Under the pieces are notes generated by a model, which was not told the DNA's origin, ran no database searches, and saw nothing but the letters and a program-made list of their open reading frames with translations. Below are positions 1-8,190 of a stretch of 64,000 bases of DNA, in pieces (position 1 is the stretch's first letter; each line of letters starts with the position of its first letter). This DNA comes from Paenibacillus sp. PvR098 (lineage in GTDB: Bacteria > Bacillota > Bacilli > Paenibacillales > NBRC-103111), in the NCBI RefSeq assembly GCF_017833255.1, contig NZ_JAFIBU010000001.1, positions 4,508,501 through 4,572,500 on the forward strand, in the 5' to 3' direction. The translations under genes and the position numbers were made by a program.

Positions 1-345
1 AATGGCGCCAGAGTGGCAGCGACTGAAATTCGCACAGGAGATGAAGTGCTGGTCCGTACCTATAACGGCAAAGCGATTTATGTTGAGGTTCTGAATCAGA
101 CGAACAATCCTGAGCAGCGCGTGGACTTCACCGTCACTGGCACGCTGAACAGCTACACGTTTAATTCCAAAGGACAGCTCGCAAACATTTCCATCAACCA
201 GTCGGTAAACGGCGGAGTCCAGACTGCGGTATATGGCGTATCTTCCGAGCTGTACATTTCCGGTGATCTCAGCTTGCTGACCGCAGGCCGCTCGCTTGAA
301 CTGAGAGGCAAAGACCAAATCGTACACACCATCATTATTCGATAG
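1..345 (+). CDS. C-terminal end of a surface or cell-wall protein (5' truncated)
   Basis: The frame is open from the first base, so the start lies outside the window and only about 114 residues are visible. They show alternating beta-strand character (GDEVLV, FTVTGTLNSYTF, ISINQSV, VYGVSSELYISGDLSLL) and end in TIIIR. This looks like the repeated small beta-barrel domain (DUF5666-like) found near the C-terminus of large Paenibacillus surface proteins, often ones with S-layer homology domains. No SLH motif or catalytic residue is visible in this part, so the parent protein cannot be named. A hairpin follows at 393-426. Confidence 0.6.
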   Translation, partial: NGARVAATEIRTGDEVLVRTYNGKAIYVEVLNQTNNPEQRVDFTVTGTLNSYTFNSKGQLANISINQSVNGGVQTAVYGVSSELYISGDLSLLTAGRSLELRGKDQIVHTIIIR

Positions 346-392
346 ATAACAGACTAGATCAGAAAAAGGTTAGAGTTGCAGCGTAAGAGCAG

Positions 393-432
393 CCCTTCAT
401 CCAGCGCCCGGCGTTAGGATGAAGGGCCCTTC
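393..432 (+). terminator. Rho-independent terminator-like hairpin
   Basis: CCCTTCATCC at 393-402 pairs perfectly with GGATGAAGGG at 417-426, with a 14-base loop followed by CCCTTCTTTG. The T tract is weak. It lies 50 bases after the stop of the partial first gene and before the ilvA promoter. Confidence 0.6.
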
Positions 433-458
433 TTTGTTTATCGGCATGATAACAAGGG

Positions 459-486
459 TGGACACGATTTTCTTTCCGTGTATAAT
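459..486 (+). promoter_or_regulatory. Sigma-A-type promoter of ilvA
   Basis: TGGACA at 459-464 and a perfect TATAAT at 481-486 are separated by 16 bases, 41 bases before the ilvA start codon. No T-box specifier structure was recognised in the short leader. Confidence 0.6.
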
Positions 487-527
487 TAGTAGAAAATATG
501 GTGAGAAACGTTGGAGGAAGCGCCAAA

Positions 528-1781
528 ATGACTGCACAACGCATCAAGCTCGAGGACATTATCGTTGCCAGCCACGTGCTGAAGGATGTTGTCCATCATA
601 CCCCGTTACAAAAAAATTTCATTTTGTCCGAGAAATACGGCTGTAATGTTTACTTGAAACGGGAGGATCTTCAGGTCGTCCGTTCGTTCAAAATACGCGG
701 TGCCTATAACCTGATCCGCAGTCTCCCCGAAGAGAAGCTGCAAAGAGGTGTGGTATGCGCCAGCGCCGGCAATCATGCTCAGGGCGTGGCGTATTCCTGC
801 AAGGCGCTGGCAATACCGGGCAAAATTTTCATGCCGGCAACGACGCCTCGGCAAAAAATTTCGCAAGTGAAGTTGTTCGGAGGCTCGTTCGTGGAGGTGC
901 TGTTGATTGGCGATACGTTTGACGACTCGCTTAAAGAAGCTTTAGCTTACTGTGAGCAGGAAGACATGTCGTTCATTCATCCTTTCGATAACCCTAAGGT
1001 GGTTGCGGGACAGGGCACTGTTGGCTTAGAGCTGATGAACGACATGCGGGAGCAGGCCGACTACGTCTTTGCCGGCATTGGCGGCGGCGGCCTGATTGCA
1101 GGTATAGGCACATACATCAAAAGCATCAGCTCCACGACCCGGGTCATCGGGGTTGAAGCAACCGGTGCGCCCTCCATGCGGCAGTCAATCGATGCAGGAG
1201 AGATCGTGACGCTAGGAGAGATCGACAAGTTCGTTGATGGAACGGCCGTCAAGCGGGTCGGCGAGATCAACTTCGACATCGCCCGTGAAGTCGTTGACGC
1301 TATTGTCGTGGTGCCGGAAGGCAAAGTATGCACGACGATTCTCGAGCTGTATAATGAGAATGCGATTGTTGCAGAGCCCGCAGGGGCTCTTCCGGTTGCA
1401 GCGCTGGAGTTCTACCGTGAGGAGATAGCGGGCAAGAACGTTGTGTGCGTCATCAGCGGCGGCAACAACGACATCGACCGGATGCAGGAAATTAAGGAGC
1501 GCTCGCTCATCTATGAGGGTCTGAAACATTACTTCATCGTCAACTTTCCTCAGCGGGCAGGTGCGCTGCGGGAGTTCCTCGAGCATGTGCTGGGACCGAA
1601 CGACGATATTACCCGGTTCGAATACACAAAGAAAACGAGCAAGGAGAACGGGCCGGCCTTGGTCGGCATTGAGCTGAAGCATAAGGAGGATTTCGGTCCT
1701 CTGACCGACCGGATGCACCAAAGGGGCCTCCGATTCAGTGAAATCAACAAAGATCCAAATTTGTTCAATTTGCTTATTTAA
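528..1781 (+). CDS. ilvA: Threonine ammonia-lyase (threonine dehydratase)
   Basis: This PLP enzyme deaminates threonine to 2-oxobutanoate, the first step of isoleucine synthesis. The PLP lysine sits in SFKIRGAYN (Lys55), and the phosphate-binding loop GIGGGGLIAG is near residue 185. The last 90 or so residues form the ACT-like regulatory domain. The start at 528 (417 aa) is preferred over the in-frame ATG at 498 because GGAGGA at 513-518 lies 9 bases upstream of it. The length fits the Bacillus biosynthetic form (about 420 aa). The gene appears monocistronic, with its own promoter at 459-486 and a strong bidirectional terminator at 1803-1848. Confidence 0.95.
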   Translation: MTAQRIKLEDIIVASHVLKDVVHHTPLQKNFILSEKYGCNVYLKREDLQVVRSFKIRGAYNLIRSLPEEKLQRGVVCASAGNHAQGVAYSCKALAIPGKIFMPATTPRQKISQVKLFGGSFVEVLLIGDTFDDSLKEALAYCEQEDMSFIHPFDNPKVVAGQGTVGLELMNDMREQADYVFAGIGGGGLIAGIGTYIKSISSTTRVIGVEATGAPSMRQSIDAGEIVTLGEIDKFVDGTAVKRVGEINFDIAREVVDAIVVVPEGKVCTTILELYNENAIVAEPAGALPVAALEFYREEIAGKNVVCVISGGNNDIDRMQEIKERSLIYEGLKHYFIVNFPQRAGALREFLEHVLGPNDDITRFEYTKKTSKENGPALVGIELKHKEDFGPLTDRMHQRGLRFSEINKDPNLFNLLI

Positions 1782-1802
1782 ATTCCAGTCGTCTCATTAA
1801 AA

Positions 1803-1848
1803 AAGCCAAGTCTGCAGGCTCCTTAGGGAGCCGTAGACTTGGCTTTTT
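1803..1848. terminator. Bidirectional terminator between ilvA and the aminotransferase gene
   Basis: AAGCCAAGTCT and AGACTTGGCTT flank an inner GGCTCC/GGAGCC stem, with T tracts on both strands. The hairpin sits between two convergent genes. Confidence 0.85.
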
Positions 1849-1865
1849 CGTATATTGATGCGGAT

Positions 1866-3173
1866 TTATTTAGCAGCGATCTTCTCGATATCCAATACGC
1901 CCTGGTAGATCGTTTCGAACAGCTCTTCGATGTTCGCTTCCTCGATGCAGGAGAACGCGACACGCAGGTCGGTTTGGCCGAGTGCAATCGTACCGATCCC
2001 GTATTGCTCCAAGAGATGAACGCGAAGCGTTTCGGCATCGACGTTCTTCAGCTTCAGGCACATGAAATAGCCGGAATTGAACGGGTAGTACTCCCAGGCG
2101 CCGTCGAACTTGCCGTTGTCGAGCAGAGCTTTGGTGCGGTTGGCACGGCCCTTCATGATCTCGAATTTCTCCTGCTTCTGCGCATGGAAATCCGGAGATT
2201 GCAGCGCGTGAAGCACGAACGTTTGGGACGGATGCGGACCACTGGAGATCGTCGCGCGGATGATACCCATGGTTTTCTGCTCAAGCGCGGCCAGCATGGC
2301 GTCACTTTGACCGGCATAGGTGATAAAGCCGACACGGAATCCCCATACGTACTCTTCCTTGGTGGCTCCGTCGATTTTGACCGACAGGACGCGCGGATGC
2401 AGATCCGCCAAGTCCCCAGCCAGTGATTCCTGCAAGGAATCCTCGAAGAATAAACCGAAGTAGGCGTCGTCCGTCACGGCAACCACGTTAATGCCGGCTT
2501 CAGCCGCATCCTTGATGGCCGATACGATCGCGCGTCCTTCTTCCAGACCCGGCGTGTAGCCTGTCGGATTGTTCGGGAAGTTGAGCAGTACAATCGCCTT
2601 GCCCTTATTCTTCTGCGCCAACAGAGCTTCGCGGAGCGCGTCCGCGTTAAATTTGCGCTCGCTGTTGTACAGCGGATAGTAGACGAGCTCGGCTCCGCGG
2701 CGAATGCCGAAGGTCAGCTCATAGTTTTCCCAGTTTTTGTCGGGAATAATTACGGCATCTCCGGGTCCGGCGAACAAGTCGGCGACAATGCTCAGCCCGT
2801 GCGTCAGCGCATTGGTTGCGATCGGATTGCCCAGACCCTTGCCTTGCAGGGACGGGTTTTCTTCCAGCATCTTGCTGCGCCAAGCGGCACGCAGCTCCGG
2901 TTTGCCGGCAGGCGGTGCATATTCGTAAATGTCCTTGGGGTTATATGCGGACAACGTGTCTTGAATGACCTTCAGATGCATCGGTTGGCCGTTCTCAAGT
3001 GCCGTACCGATGGTAGCGTTAAATTTCTTGGCTTTCGTCTTCGCTTCTGCAGATTGGCTGAGAATGCCGACTTTAGGGAAATAGATTTGCTTGCCAAGAT
3101 CGGAAAGCATGTCGTATACGTGCTGGTTTTCCTTCGCGATCGTTTCATTCAATTGTTGGGCAAGTGGGTTCAT
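1866..3173 (-). CDS. Class I/II PLP-dependent aminotransferase
   Basis: This 435-residue protein has fold type I aminotransferase architecture. ATNALTHGLSIVADLFAGPGD is the cofactor-binding region, LLNFPNNPTGY is the classic Asn-Pro-Pro-Thr-Gly-Tyr motif, and VTDDAYFGL carries the PLP-contacting Asp and Tyr. The Schiff-base lysine is in IDGATKEEYVWGFRVGF near residue 270. The substrate cannot be told from sequence; aromatic or acidic amino acids are likely. The start at 3173 is chosen because AAGGAAG lies 7 bases upstream, better placed than the ATG at 3191. The gene converges with ilvA and diverges from the DeoR-type regulator. Confidence 0.88.
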   Translation of the reverse strand: MNPLAQQLNETIAKENQHVYDMLSDLGKQIYFPKVGILSQSAEAKTKAKKFNATIGTALENGQPMHLKVIQDTLSAYNPKDIYEYAPPAGKPELRAAWRSKMLEENPSLQGKGLGNPIATNALTHGLSIVADLFAGPGDAVIIPDKNWENYELTFGIRRGAELVYYPLYNSERKFNADALREALLAQKNKGKAIVLLNFPNNPTGYTPGLEEGRAIVSAIKDAAEAGINVVAVTDDAYFGLFFEDSLQESLAGDLADLHPRVLSVKIDGATKEEYVWGFRVGFITYAGQSDAMLAALEQKTMGIIRATISSGPHPSQTFVLHALQSPDFHAQKQEKFEIMKGRANRTKALLDNGKFDGAWEYYPFNSGYFMCLKLKNVDAETLRVHLLEQYGIGTIALGQTDLRVAFSCIEEANIEELFETIYQGVLDIEKIAAK

Positions 3174-3380
3174 TCTGATTCTTCCTTCCATGTTCTTCTG
3201 TATGCATGCATTAGCTCATATTATATCACTTTAGCGCGGGAGCGTCACGGTGCTTTTTTTACAAATTACGTGCGGCGTAGGAAACCATTCGAGCTTTTTT
3301 TCAAGTAAAGACATCTTGGTTTTGTCCGGAAGGCTGTGTTACGATGGGTTAGACTATATTTGCACGAGCGGAGGCACCTC

Positions 3381-4157
3381 ATGTCAGCCATCAAACGATA
3401 CGAAAGCATTATGGAGCTGATGATAGAAAAAGGAGAAGTAACCGTTGCTGAACTTGCCGCACGGCTTGGGGTAACGGGCAAAACGATCCGTCAGGATTTG
3501 GAGAAGCTGGAGATCAAGGGGCTGCTGCTGAGAACCCACGGCGGCGCGATCCTGGAAAACGTTGGGTATTCTGGCTTGTTCCCGGACAAGATGCCCAACG
3601 GCAAGCAAGCGAGTGAAAAACACGAGGCCGCTATGTGCGCATTGTCCTTCATCGAGCAGGATGATATTATCGCCCTGGACAGCGGCAGTACGACGCTGCA
3701 AATCGCCCGTCTGCTGGACAATGCGCCGCTGACGGTCATTACGAATGACCTTTACATTATCAGCGAGCTGATCAAGAAGGATCAGATCCGGCTCGTCGTT
3801 CCCGGCGGATTCCGCAGTCGAAACCTGCTGGTGAGCGAGGATGCGGGAGGGTTTCTGGATAAGCTGAACGTGCAGAAGGCGTTCTTGTCGACCACCGGGA
3901 TTCATCCGGAGTATGGCTATACGATTTTCACGCATATGCACTTGGAGCAAAAGCAGGCGTTGATCCGCTCAGCCAAGCAGGTGTTTTGCGTTGCCGACAA
4001 CAGCAAGTTCGATAAATGCGCGCTGATCACGTTCGCCAAGCTTTCGGAGATTCCGGTCATCATCACAGATACTGCTTTGCCGGAAGAGACAGTACAAAAG
4101 TATAAGTCAGCAGGCGTTCGCATTGAACGGGAGTTCTCCGTGGGTGCGGAGGGGTAA
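3381..4157 (+). CDS. DeoR/GlpR-family transcriptional regulator
   Basis: This 258-residue repressor-type protein has an N-terminal winged helix (VTVAELAARLGVTGKTIRQD, near residues 17-36) followed by the family linker LLLRTHGGA. The C-terminal domain is an ISOCOT-type sugar-phosphate sensor, with DSGSTTLQIARLL and VVPGGFRSRNLLV. Family members usually answer to a phosphorylated sugar. The start at 3381 has GGAGG 7 bases upstream; the ATG at 3336 lacks a ribosome binding site. The gene lies directly before kduI, in the same orientation. An inverted repeat between the two suggests that it controls pectin or uronate catabolism. Confidence 0.88.
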   Translation: MSAIKRYESIMELMIEKGEVTVAELAARLGVTGKTIRQDLEKLEIKGLLLRTHGGAILENVGYSGLFPDKMPNGKQASEKHEAAMCALSFIEQDDIIALDSGSTTLQIARLLDNAPLTVITNDLYIISELIKKDQIRLVVPGGFRSRNLLVSEDAGGFLDKLNVQKAFLSTTGIHPEYGYTIFTHMHLEQKQALIRSAKQVFCVADNSKFDKCALITFAKLSEIPVIITDTALPEETVQKYKSAGVRIEREFSVGAEG

Positions 4158-4180
4158 TATTTTTTTATTTATTTATTTAG

Positions 4181-4224
4181 GTTCATTTCGGTTTATAAAT
4201 AATTTAATATGTACCAAAATGAAC
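4181..4224. promoter_or_regulatory. Candidate operator (inverted repeat) in front of kduI
   Basis: GTTCATTTCGGT at 4181-4192 and ACCAAAATGAAC at 4213-4224 are inverted copies matching at 11 of 12 positions, 20 bases apart in AT-rich DNA. The right arm lies just upstream of a TATAAT at 4233-4238, where it would cover the -35 region of kduI. Binding by the adjacent DeoR-type protein is inferred. Confidence 0.55.
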
Positions 4225-4232
4225 GATCGTAT

Positions 4233-4238
4233 TATAAT
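4233..4238 (+). promoter_or_regulatory. -10 element of the kduI promoter
   Basis: A perfect TATAAT lies 36 bases before the kduI start codon. The matching -35 is poor (TGTACC at 4210-4215 with a 17-base spacer) and is overlapped by the inverted repeat. Confidence 0.45.
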
Positions 4239-4273
4239 AGCAAGTGAATACGTTATCGGGAGGAACTCATATC

Positions 4274-5110
4274 ATGATGGAAAACCGCTATGCCGCCAAT
4301 CCAACAGACACGAAATCATACGATACGGAACGCTTGCGCAAAGATTTTTTGATGGAGGGTTTATTTGTTCCAGAGCACCTGAACATGGTATATAGTCATG
4401 TAGATCGCTTTATTACGGGTGGCGTTATCCCGGTAAAAGAGCCGGTGAAGCTGGAAGCCGACAAGCACGATATCGGTGCGGATTATTTTCTGGAGCGCCG
4501 CGAGATCGGAATCATCAATATCGGTGCAAAGGGAAGCGTAACCGTGGATGGAACCGATTACGAGCTGGACAACAAAGATTGCTTATATGTCGGTCTCGGA
4601 AACAAGGAAGTATGGTTTAAAAGCGCGGACGCATCGAATCCGGCGCGATTTTATTTGAGCTCTACGCCTGCACACAAAAATTACCCGACCCAAAAAGCGG
4701 CGATCAGCCAGGCGGAACCGGCACAGCTGGGATCTCTCCCCAACTCCAATGAGCGCACGATCTATAAATACATTCATCTGAACGGCGTGCAAAGCTGTCA
4801 GCTCGTGATGGGCATGACGCTGCTGAAGCCGGGCAACATGTGGAATACGATGCCCAGCCATACGCATAACCGCCGTTCGGAAACGTATCTCTACTTCGAC
4901 ATGCCGGAGGATGGCGTTGTGTTCCATATGATGGGGGAACCAAGCGAAACCCGCCATCTTGTCGTTCGCAACGAGCAAGCGATCATCAGCCCGAGCTGGT
5001 CGATTCACAGCGGCGTTGGCACAAGCCATTATACATTCATCTGGGCGATGGCCGGAGAGAATCAAGAGTTCACGGATATGGACATGATCGAGATGCAGGA
5101 CCTGAGATAA
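4274..5110 (+). CDS. kduI: 5-dehydro-4-deoxy-D-glucuronate isomerase
   Basis: KduI converts 5-keto-4-deoxyuronate to 3-deoxy-D-glycero-2,5-hexodiulosonate in pectin and hyaluronan-type uronate breakdown. In this 278-residue protein the cupin zinc ligands fall at the family positions: His196 and His198 and Glu203 in HTHNRRSETYLYF, and His245 in SWSIHSG. The start at 4274 has GGGAGG at 4258-4263; the ATG at 4244 has no ribosome binding site. No other uronate gene is adjacent, so the rest of the pathway must lie elsewhere. Regulation is probably by the upstream DeoR-type gene. Confidence 0.95.
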   Translation: MMENRYAANPTDTKSYDTERLRKDFLMEGLFVPEHLNMVYSHVDRFITGGVIPVKEPVKLEADKHDIGADYFLERREIGIINIGAKGSVTVDGTDYELDNKDCLYVGLGNKEVWFKSADASNPARFYLSSTPAHKNYPTQKAAISQAEPAQLGSLPNSNERTIYKYIHLNGVQSCQLVMGMTLLKPGNMWNTMPSHTHNRRSETYLYFDMPEDGVVFHMMGEPSETRHLVVRNEQAIISPSWSIHSGVGTSHYTFIWAMAGENQEFTDMDMIEMQDLR

Positions 5111-5127
5111 AGATAGGATGATGCAAT

Positions 5128-5178
5128 AAAAAACACAAGCGCCAACCGTTTCTAGTGCGGATGGGGCTTGTGTTTTTT
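5128..5178. terminator. Bidirectional terminator between kduI and glsA
   Basis: AAAAAACACAAGC at 5128-5140 pairs with GCTTGTGTTTTTT at 5166-5178 and serves two convergent genes. Confidence 0.8.
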
Positions 5179-5193
5179 GTATTCTTACGGCGG

Positions 5194-6144
5194 CTAAAAA
5201 ATACTCCAATCGAACTGCTCCGACAGTGTTTGCAGCAGATGAACCCCTGCAGTGCTGTTGCCTTTGTCGTTGAGCGCCGGACCAATCACGCCAATGCCAT
5301 AACGGCCGGGAACCAGCGCCATAATGCCGCCGGAGACGCCGCTCTTGGCCGGAAGGCCGACACGAATAGCAAATTCCCCGGAAGCGTTGTACATGCCGCA
5401 GGAAAACATGAAAGTTTTGGCGATTTGCACGTAACGCCTAGGGATCAGTTGGCGTCCGGTCAGCGGGTCCGTGCCGTTCATCGCCAGTACTAGGCCCATT
5501 CGGGCCACGTGACGGCAGGTCAGCTCGATCGAGCAGTGCTTAAAGTACACGTCGAGGATCTCCTCCACGTCATCGGCTTCGGAAAGGACTTCATTATCCT
5601 TCAGGAAATAGGCTAGCGACCGGTTGCGGTGGGCGGTAGAAGACTCTGAACGATACACGGCTTCGTTGTAGGTGAGCGTTGCGTCACCCGCGAGCTCCCG
5701 GAAAAATGCGAGTATGCGTTCCGTTTTTTCCGCCGGTGTGGCTCCGTGGATCAAAGAGGAGATGGCAATGGCCCCAGCATTGATCAAGGGATTGAACGGT
5801 TTGCCGGGCTCTACCAGCTCCAGCTTGAGCATAGAGTTGAAGTCGTCGCCCGTCGGCTCCATCCCGACCTTGCTGAACACACCTTCCTCGCCCCGATCTA
5901 TTAACGCGAGGAGCAGTGTAAATACTTTGGAAATACTCTGCATGGTGAAGCGTAAGCCGCAGTCGCCCGCGGTTACCTCCCGTCCGCCGCTATCGATTAT
6001 CGTAATACCGAGTGCATCGGCAGGGGCGAGAGCCAATTCGGGAATATAGGAAGCCGGTTGGCCTTGAGACGTTTCGCTCCGGCTTGATTCTAACCATTCG
6101 GGCAGCCTGAGGGTAAGCCGGTTCAATTCGGATTCGTTGGTCAA
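5194..6144 (-). CDS. glsA: Glutaminase
   Basis: This serine-dependent beta-lactamase-fold enzyme hydrolyses glutamine to glutamate and ammonia. In its 316 residues the catalytic Ser-x-x-Lys is Ser70-Ile-Ser-Lys73 in FTMQSISKVFTLLLAL. The conserved NPLINAGAIA, ENEVL-like (DNEVLSEADD) and KSGVSGGIMALVPGR blocks are also present. The start codon is TTG at 6144, with an AAGGAGG ribosome binding site 9 bases upstream; no ATG fits better. Upstream, at 6145-7729, lies decayed DNA rather than a glutamine transporter or sensor gene. Confidence 0.95.
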   Translation of the reverse strand: MTNESELNRLTLRLPEWLESSRSETSQGQPASYIPELALAPADALGITIIDSGGREVTAGDCGLRFTMQSISKVFTLLLALIDRGEEGVFSKVGMEPTGDDFNSMLKLELVEPGKPFNPLINAGAIAISSLIHGATPAEKTERILAFFRELAGDATLTYNEAVYRSESSTAHRNRSLAYFLKDNEVLSEADDVEEILDVYFKHCSIELTCRHVARMGLVLAMNGTDPLTGRQLIPRRYVQIAKTFMFSCGMYNASGEFAIRVGLPAKSGVSGGIMALVPGRYGIGVIGPALNDKGNSTAGVHLLQTLSEQFDWSIF

Positions 6145-6380
6145 AACAGATAACCTCCTTTCTTATTAGAATAGCTTTTTTGTTCATGAAAGAAAAGCTG
6201 CCATGGGAGAAACATCCCCAACGGGTTATGGATGATGTGTGCTGCGGTATGCGGGCAAAATGCCTTCATCATCTCCAGCGTCTGAGTATCCAGCTCCCGG
6301 TCCCGCTGTTCGAGTCCGTCCATCACTTGCCGGAGTCGAGGCTCTTTCAGATTCTGCCCAAGTTTGTACCTGCCTCTAAG
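6141..6380 (-). pseudogene. 3' remnant of an unrecognised gene
   Basis: A minus-strand frame reads through a charged, helical-looking stretch (EPRLRQVMDGLEQRDREL, then FCPHTAAHIIHN) to a stop at 6141. Its upstream part, beyond about 6380, is antisense to the chemotaxis-receptor remnant and so cannot belong to it. I read this as the tail of a gene whose 5' part was lost at a junction near 6380. The stop overlaps the TTG start of glsA. I recognise no family, and the frame could be fortuitous. Confidence 0.3.
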
Positions 6381-7729
6381 CTGATAGTATTGATTCGACG
6401 ACCCATTCCGTCCACAACAGTATCGATCATGTAGCCACACGGTTGGTATCCATTGCCGAAGCAAGCGCAGCAAAACCGGATTTGGTTACTGCTTTACAAA
6501 GCGAAAGCAGGGAACGAGTGGCGGAAATCGTCTTGCCGCTATATGGAGAAATCAAAGCAATGAACGCCATAAATGTCTTTGAGATTGGCGATGATCAAGG
6601 TACCGTTCTGTTTCGCGGTCATAACCCGGATAAGTTCGGAGATGATAAAAGTGGAACGAAAGCCATACAGGTGGCAAGTGAAGGACGCTCGATCGGTGGT
6701 TTGGAATTCGGATCAAGCGGTATATCGGTTCGGGCTTTTGTTCCCATCATGTCTAACGATAAAGTGATCGGCACTCTGCAAGTCGGTGCGGATGACTCGT
6801 TTCTCGATGAAATGAACCGCACTCTAGGCATCAGGGATACTGATTGTGATTACCGTGTTGGTTTCTGCGGCTGCCGCTTTGGTGCTGACCCGTTCCGTAA
6901 CTCGACCAGTTGACCGCTTGGTTACGTTCATGGGACGAATATCAAATGCGGATCTAAGTGAGGAATACTACGATGGTAAAATCGGTACCGACGAAATCGG
7001 AAGACTTTTGAGCGGGGCCGTAGAAATGTCCCGGCAGCTCCGGACGTTAATCCAGCAAATTCAATTGACGGCAGAACTGGTTACTGCTTTCTCCGGTAAA
7101 TTGTCCTCAATATCCAGACGGTATCCGATACCGCGAAGACCATACACGAACTGAACGAAAGGTCGATGCAAATCGATGAAATTGTTCATTTGATTACTGA
7201 CATATCTGAACAGGTGAATCTGCTCTCGCTGAACGCTTCCATCGAGGCCGCGCGAGCCGGAGAATATGGAAGAGGTTTTGCCGTCGTTGCGAATGAAATA
7301 AAAAAGCTGGCTGGACAATCCAAAGCTTCCGCAACGAATATTTCTGACATGATGAAGGACATGCAGGAAGCAACCGTGCGTGCAGTATCGGAAATGGATA
7401 AGAGCGTATCAGAAGCGATTGATGGAATTGACACAATAAACAGAGCCGGAGAGGCGTTCGGGGAAATCTCTTTGGCTGTGGAACAAGTTTCTTTGCAAAT
7501 TACGGAAATCTCTGCGGTTACTGAGCAGATTTCTGCTGCAACGGAGGAAGTTTCCGCATCCATGTTCGAAATGGTTCATGTGGCTAAAAGTACGGTAGAA
7601 CATACCGGGAATGTGCTATCCCTTTCGCAGGAACAGTTGGCCACAGCGGAGGAAATGACGGCAACCTCAGATACGCGTAACCGGATGTCGACTGAGTTGA
7701 AAAAAATGGTTAGTCAATTCAAATTATAG
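6380..7729 (+). pseudogene. Decayed methyl-accepting chemotaxis protein
   Basis: Three reading-frame pieces line up as one receptor. The first (about 6380-6840) is a ligand-binding domain starting mid-protein after a stop at 6377, with no first membrane helix. A one-base shift near 6840 leads to a second membrane helix (IVITVLVSAAAALVLT) and HAMP (about 6840-7110). A further shift with loss of the first part of the signalling coiled coil near 7110 leads to the hairpin tip ([20 protein letters not shown]) and C-terminal helix (about 7115-7729). Methylation-helix sequence near the end ([14 protein letters not shown]) is also shortened. No piece could make a functional receptor. Confidence 0.85.
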
Positions 7730-8190
7730 GCCGGTTTGATCGTTTGCCTAATTATACACGGTTCCTTGCGAGCGTTTTGGTTAAAGTAACCATGTGTGTA
7801 TTCTCTCTTAGAAAGTTTACTTATTAGGTCTACGAATAGACTGATAACCCGCATCGATTGATACGGGTTATTTTTATTGCAGAGTTAGAGGAAACTTGCC
7901 GTTAAAGATAGCGCGGAGAATCATATCACACAAGTAACGGCTAAATTTAACGCTTGCACAATTGTAGATCTTGCCACAGGCGCTTACTATTAGGGCTAAT
8001 GATCGACTATCCTTGCCTCATATCGTACTGGCTAAGCGGTTCGTAATATCGTATCATGAAGAGTCGCCTTCCTGCATGGAATGGGTTGGAATGTCCATAA
8101 TATAGGATACATTTATCACGCAAGGTTCAAGAGGTTCAATATTATTTTTCCTTATAATGCAAATTATTATTTAAACAAAGGAGTTTATTT
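7730..8190. other. Intergenic region before dbpA
   Basis: This 460-base stretch has no supported gene. A hairpin at 7844-7871 is listed separately. The rest is AT-rich, and no confident promoter or structured RNA was recognised. Confidence 0.5.
7844..7877 (+). terminator. Terminator-like hairpin
   Basis: ATAACCCG at 7844-7851 pairs with CGGGTTAT at 7864-7871, extended inward by ATC/GAT, and is followed by a T-rich tail. It lies 115 bases past the end of the chemotaxis pseudogene and may be its relic terminator. Confidence 0.55.

Noticed and set aside
1839-2426. 195-codon frame opposite the aminotransferase gene
   Set aside because: It is a shadow of a well-supported enzyme gene on the other strand and starts inside the ilvA terminator.
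6180-6434. Plus-strand 84-codon frame before the receptor pseudogene
   Set aside because: It is in a different frame from the receptor and shows no domain. The opposite strand gives a more protein-like remnant.
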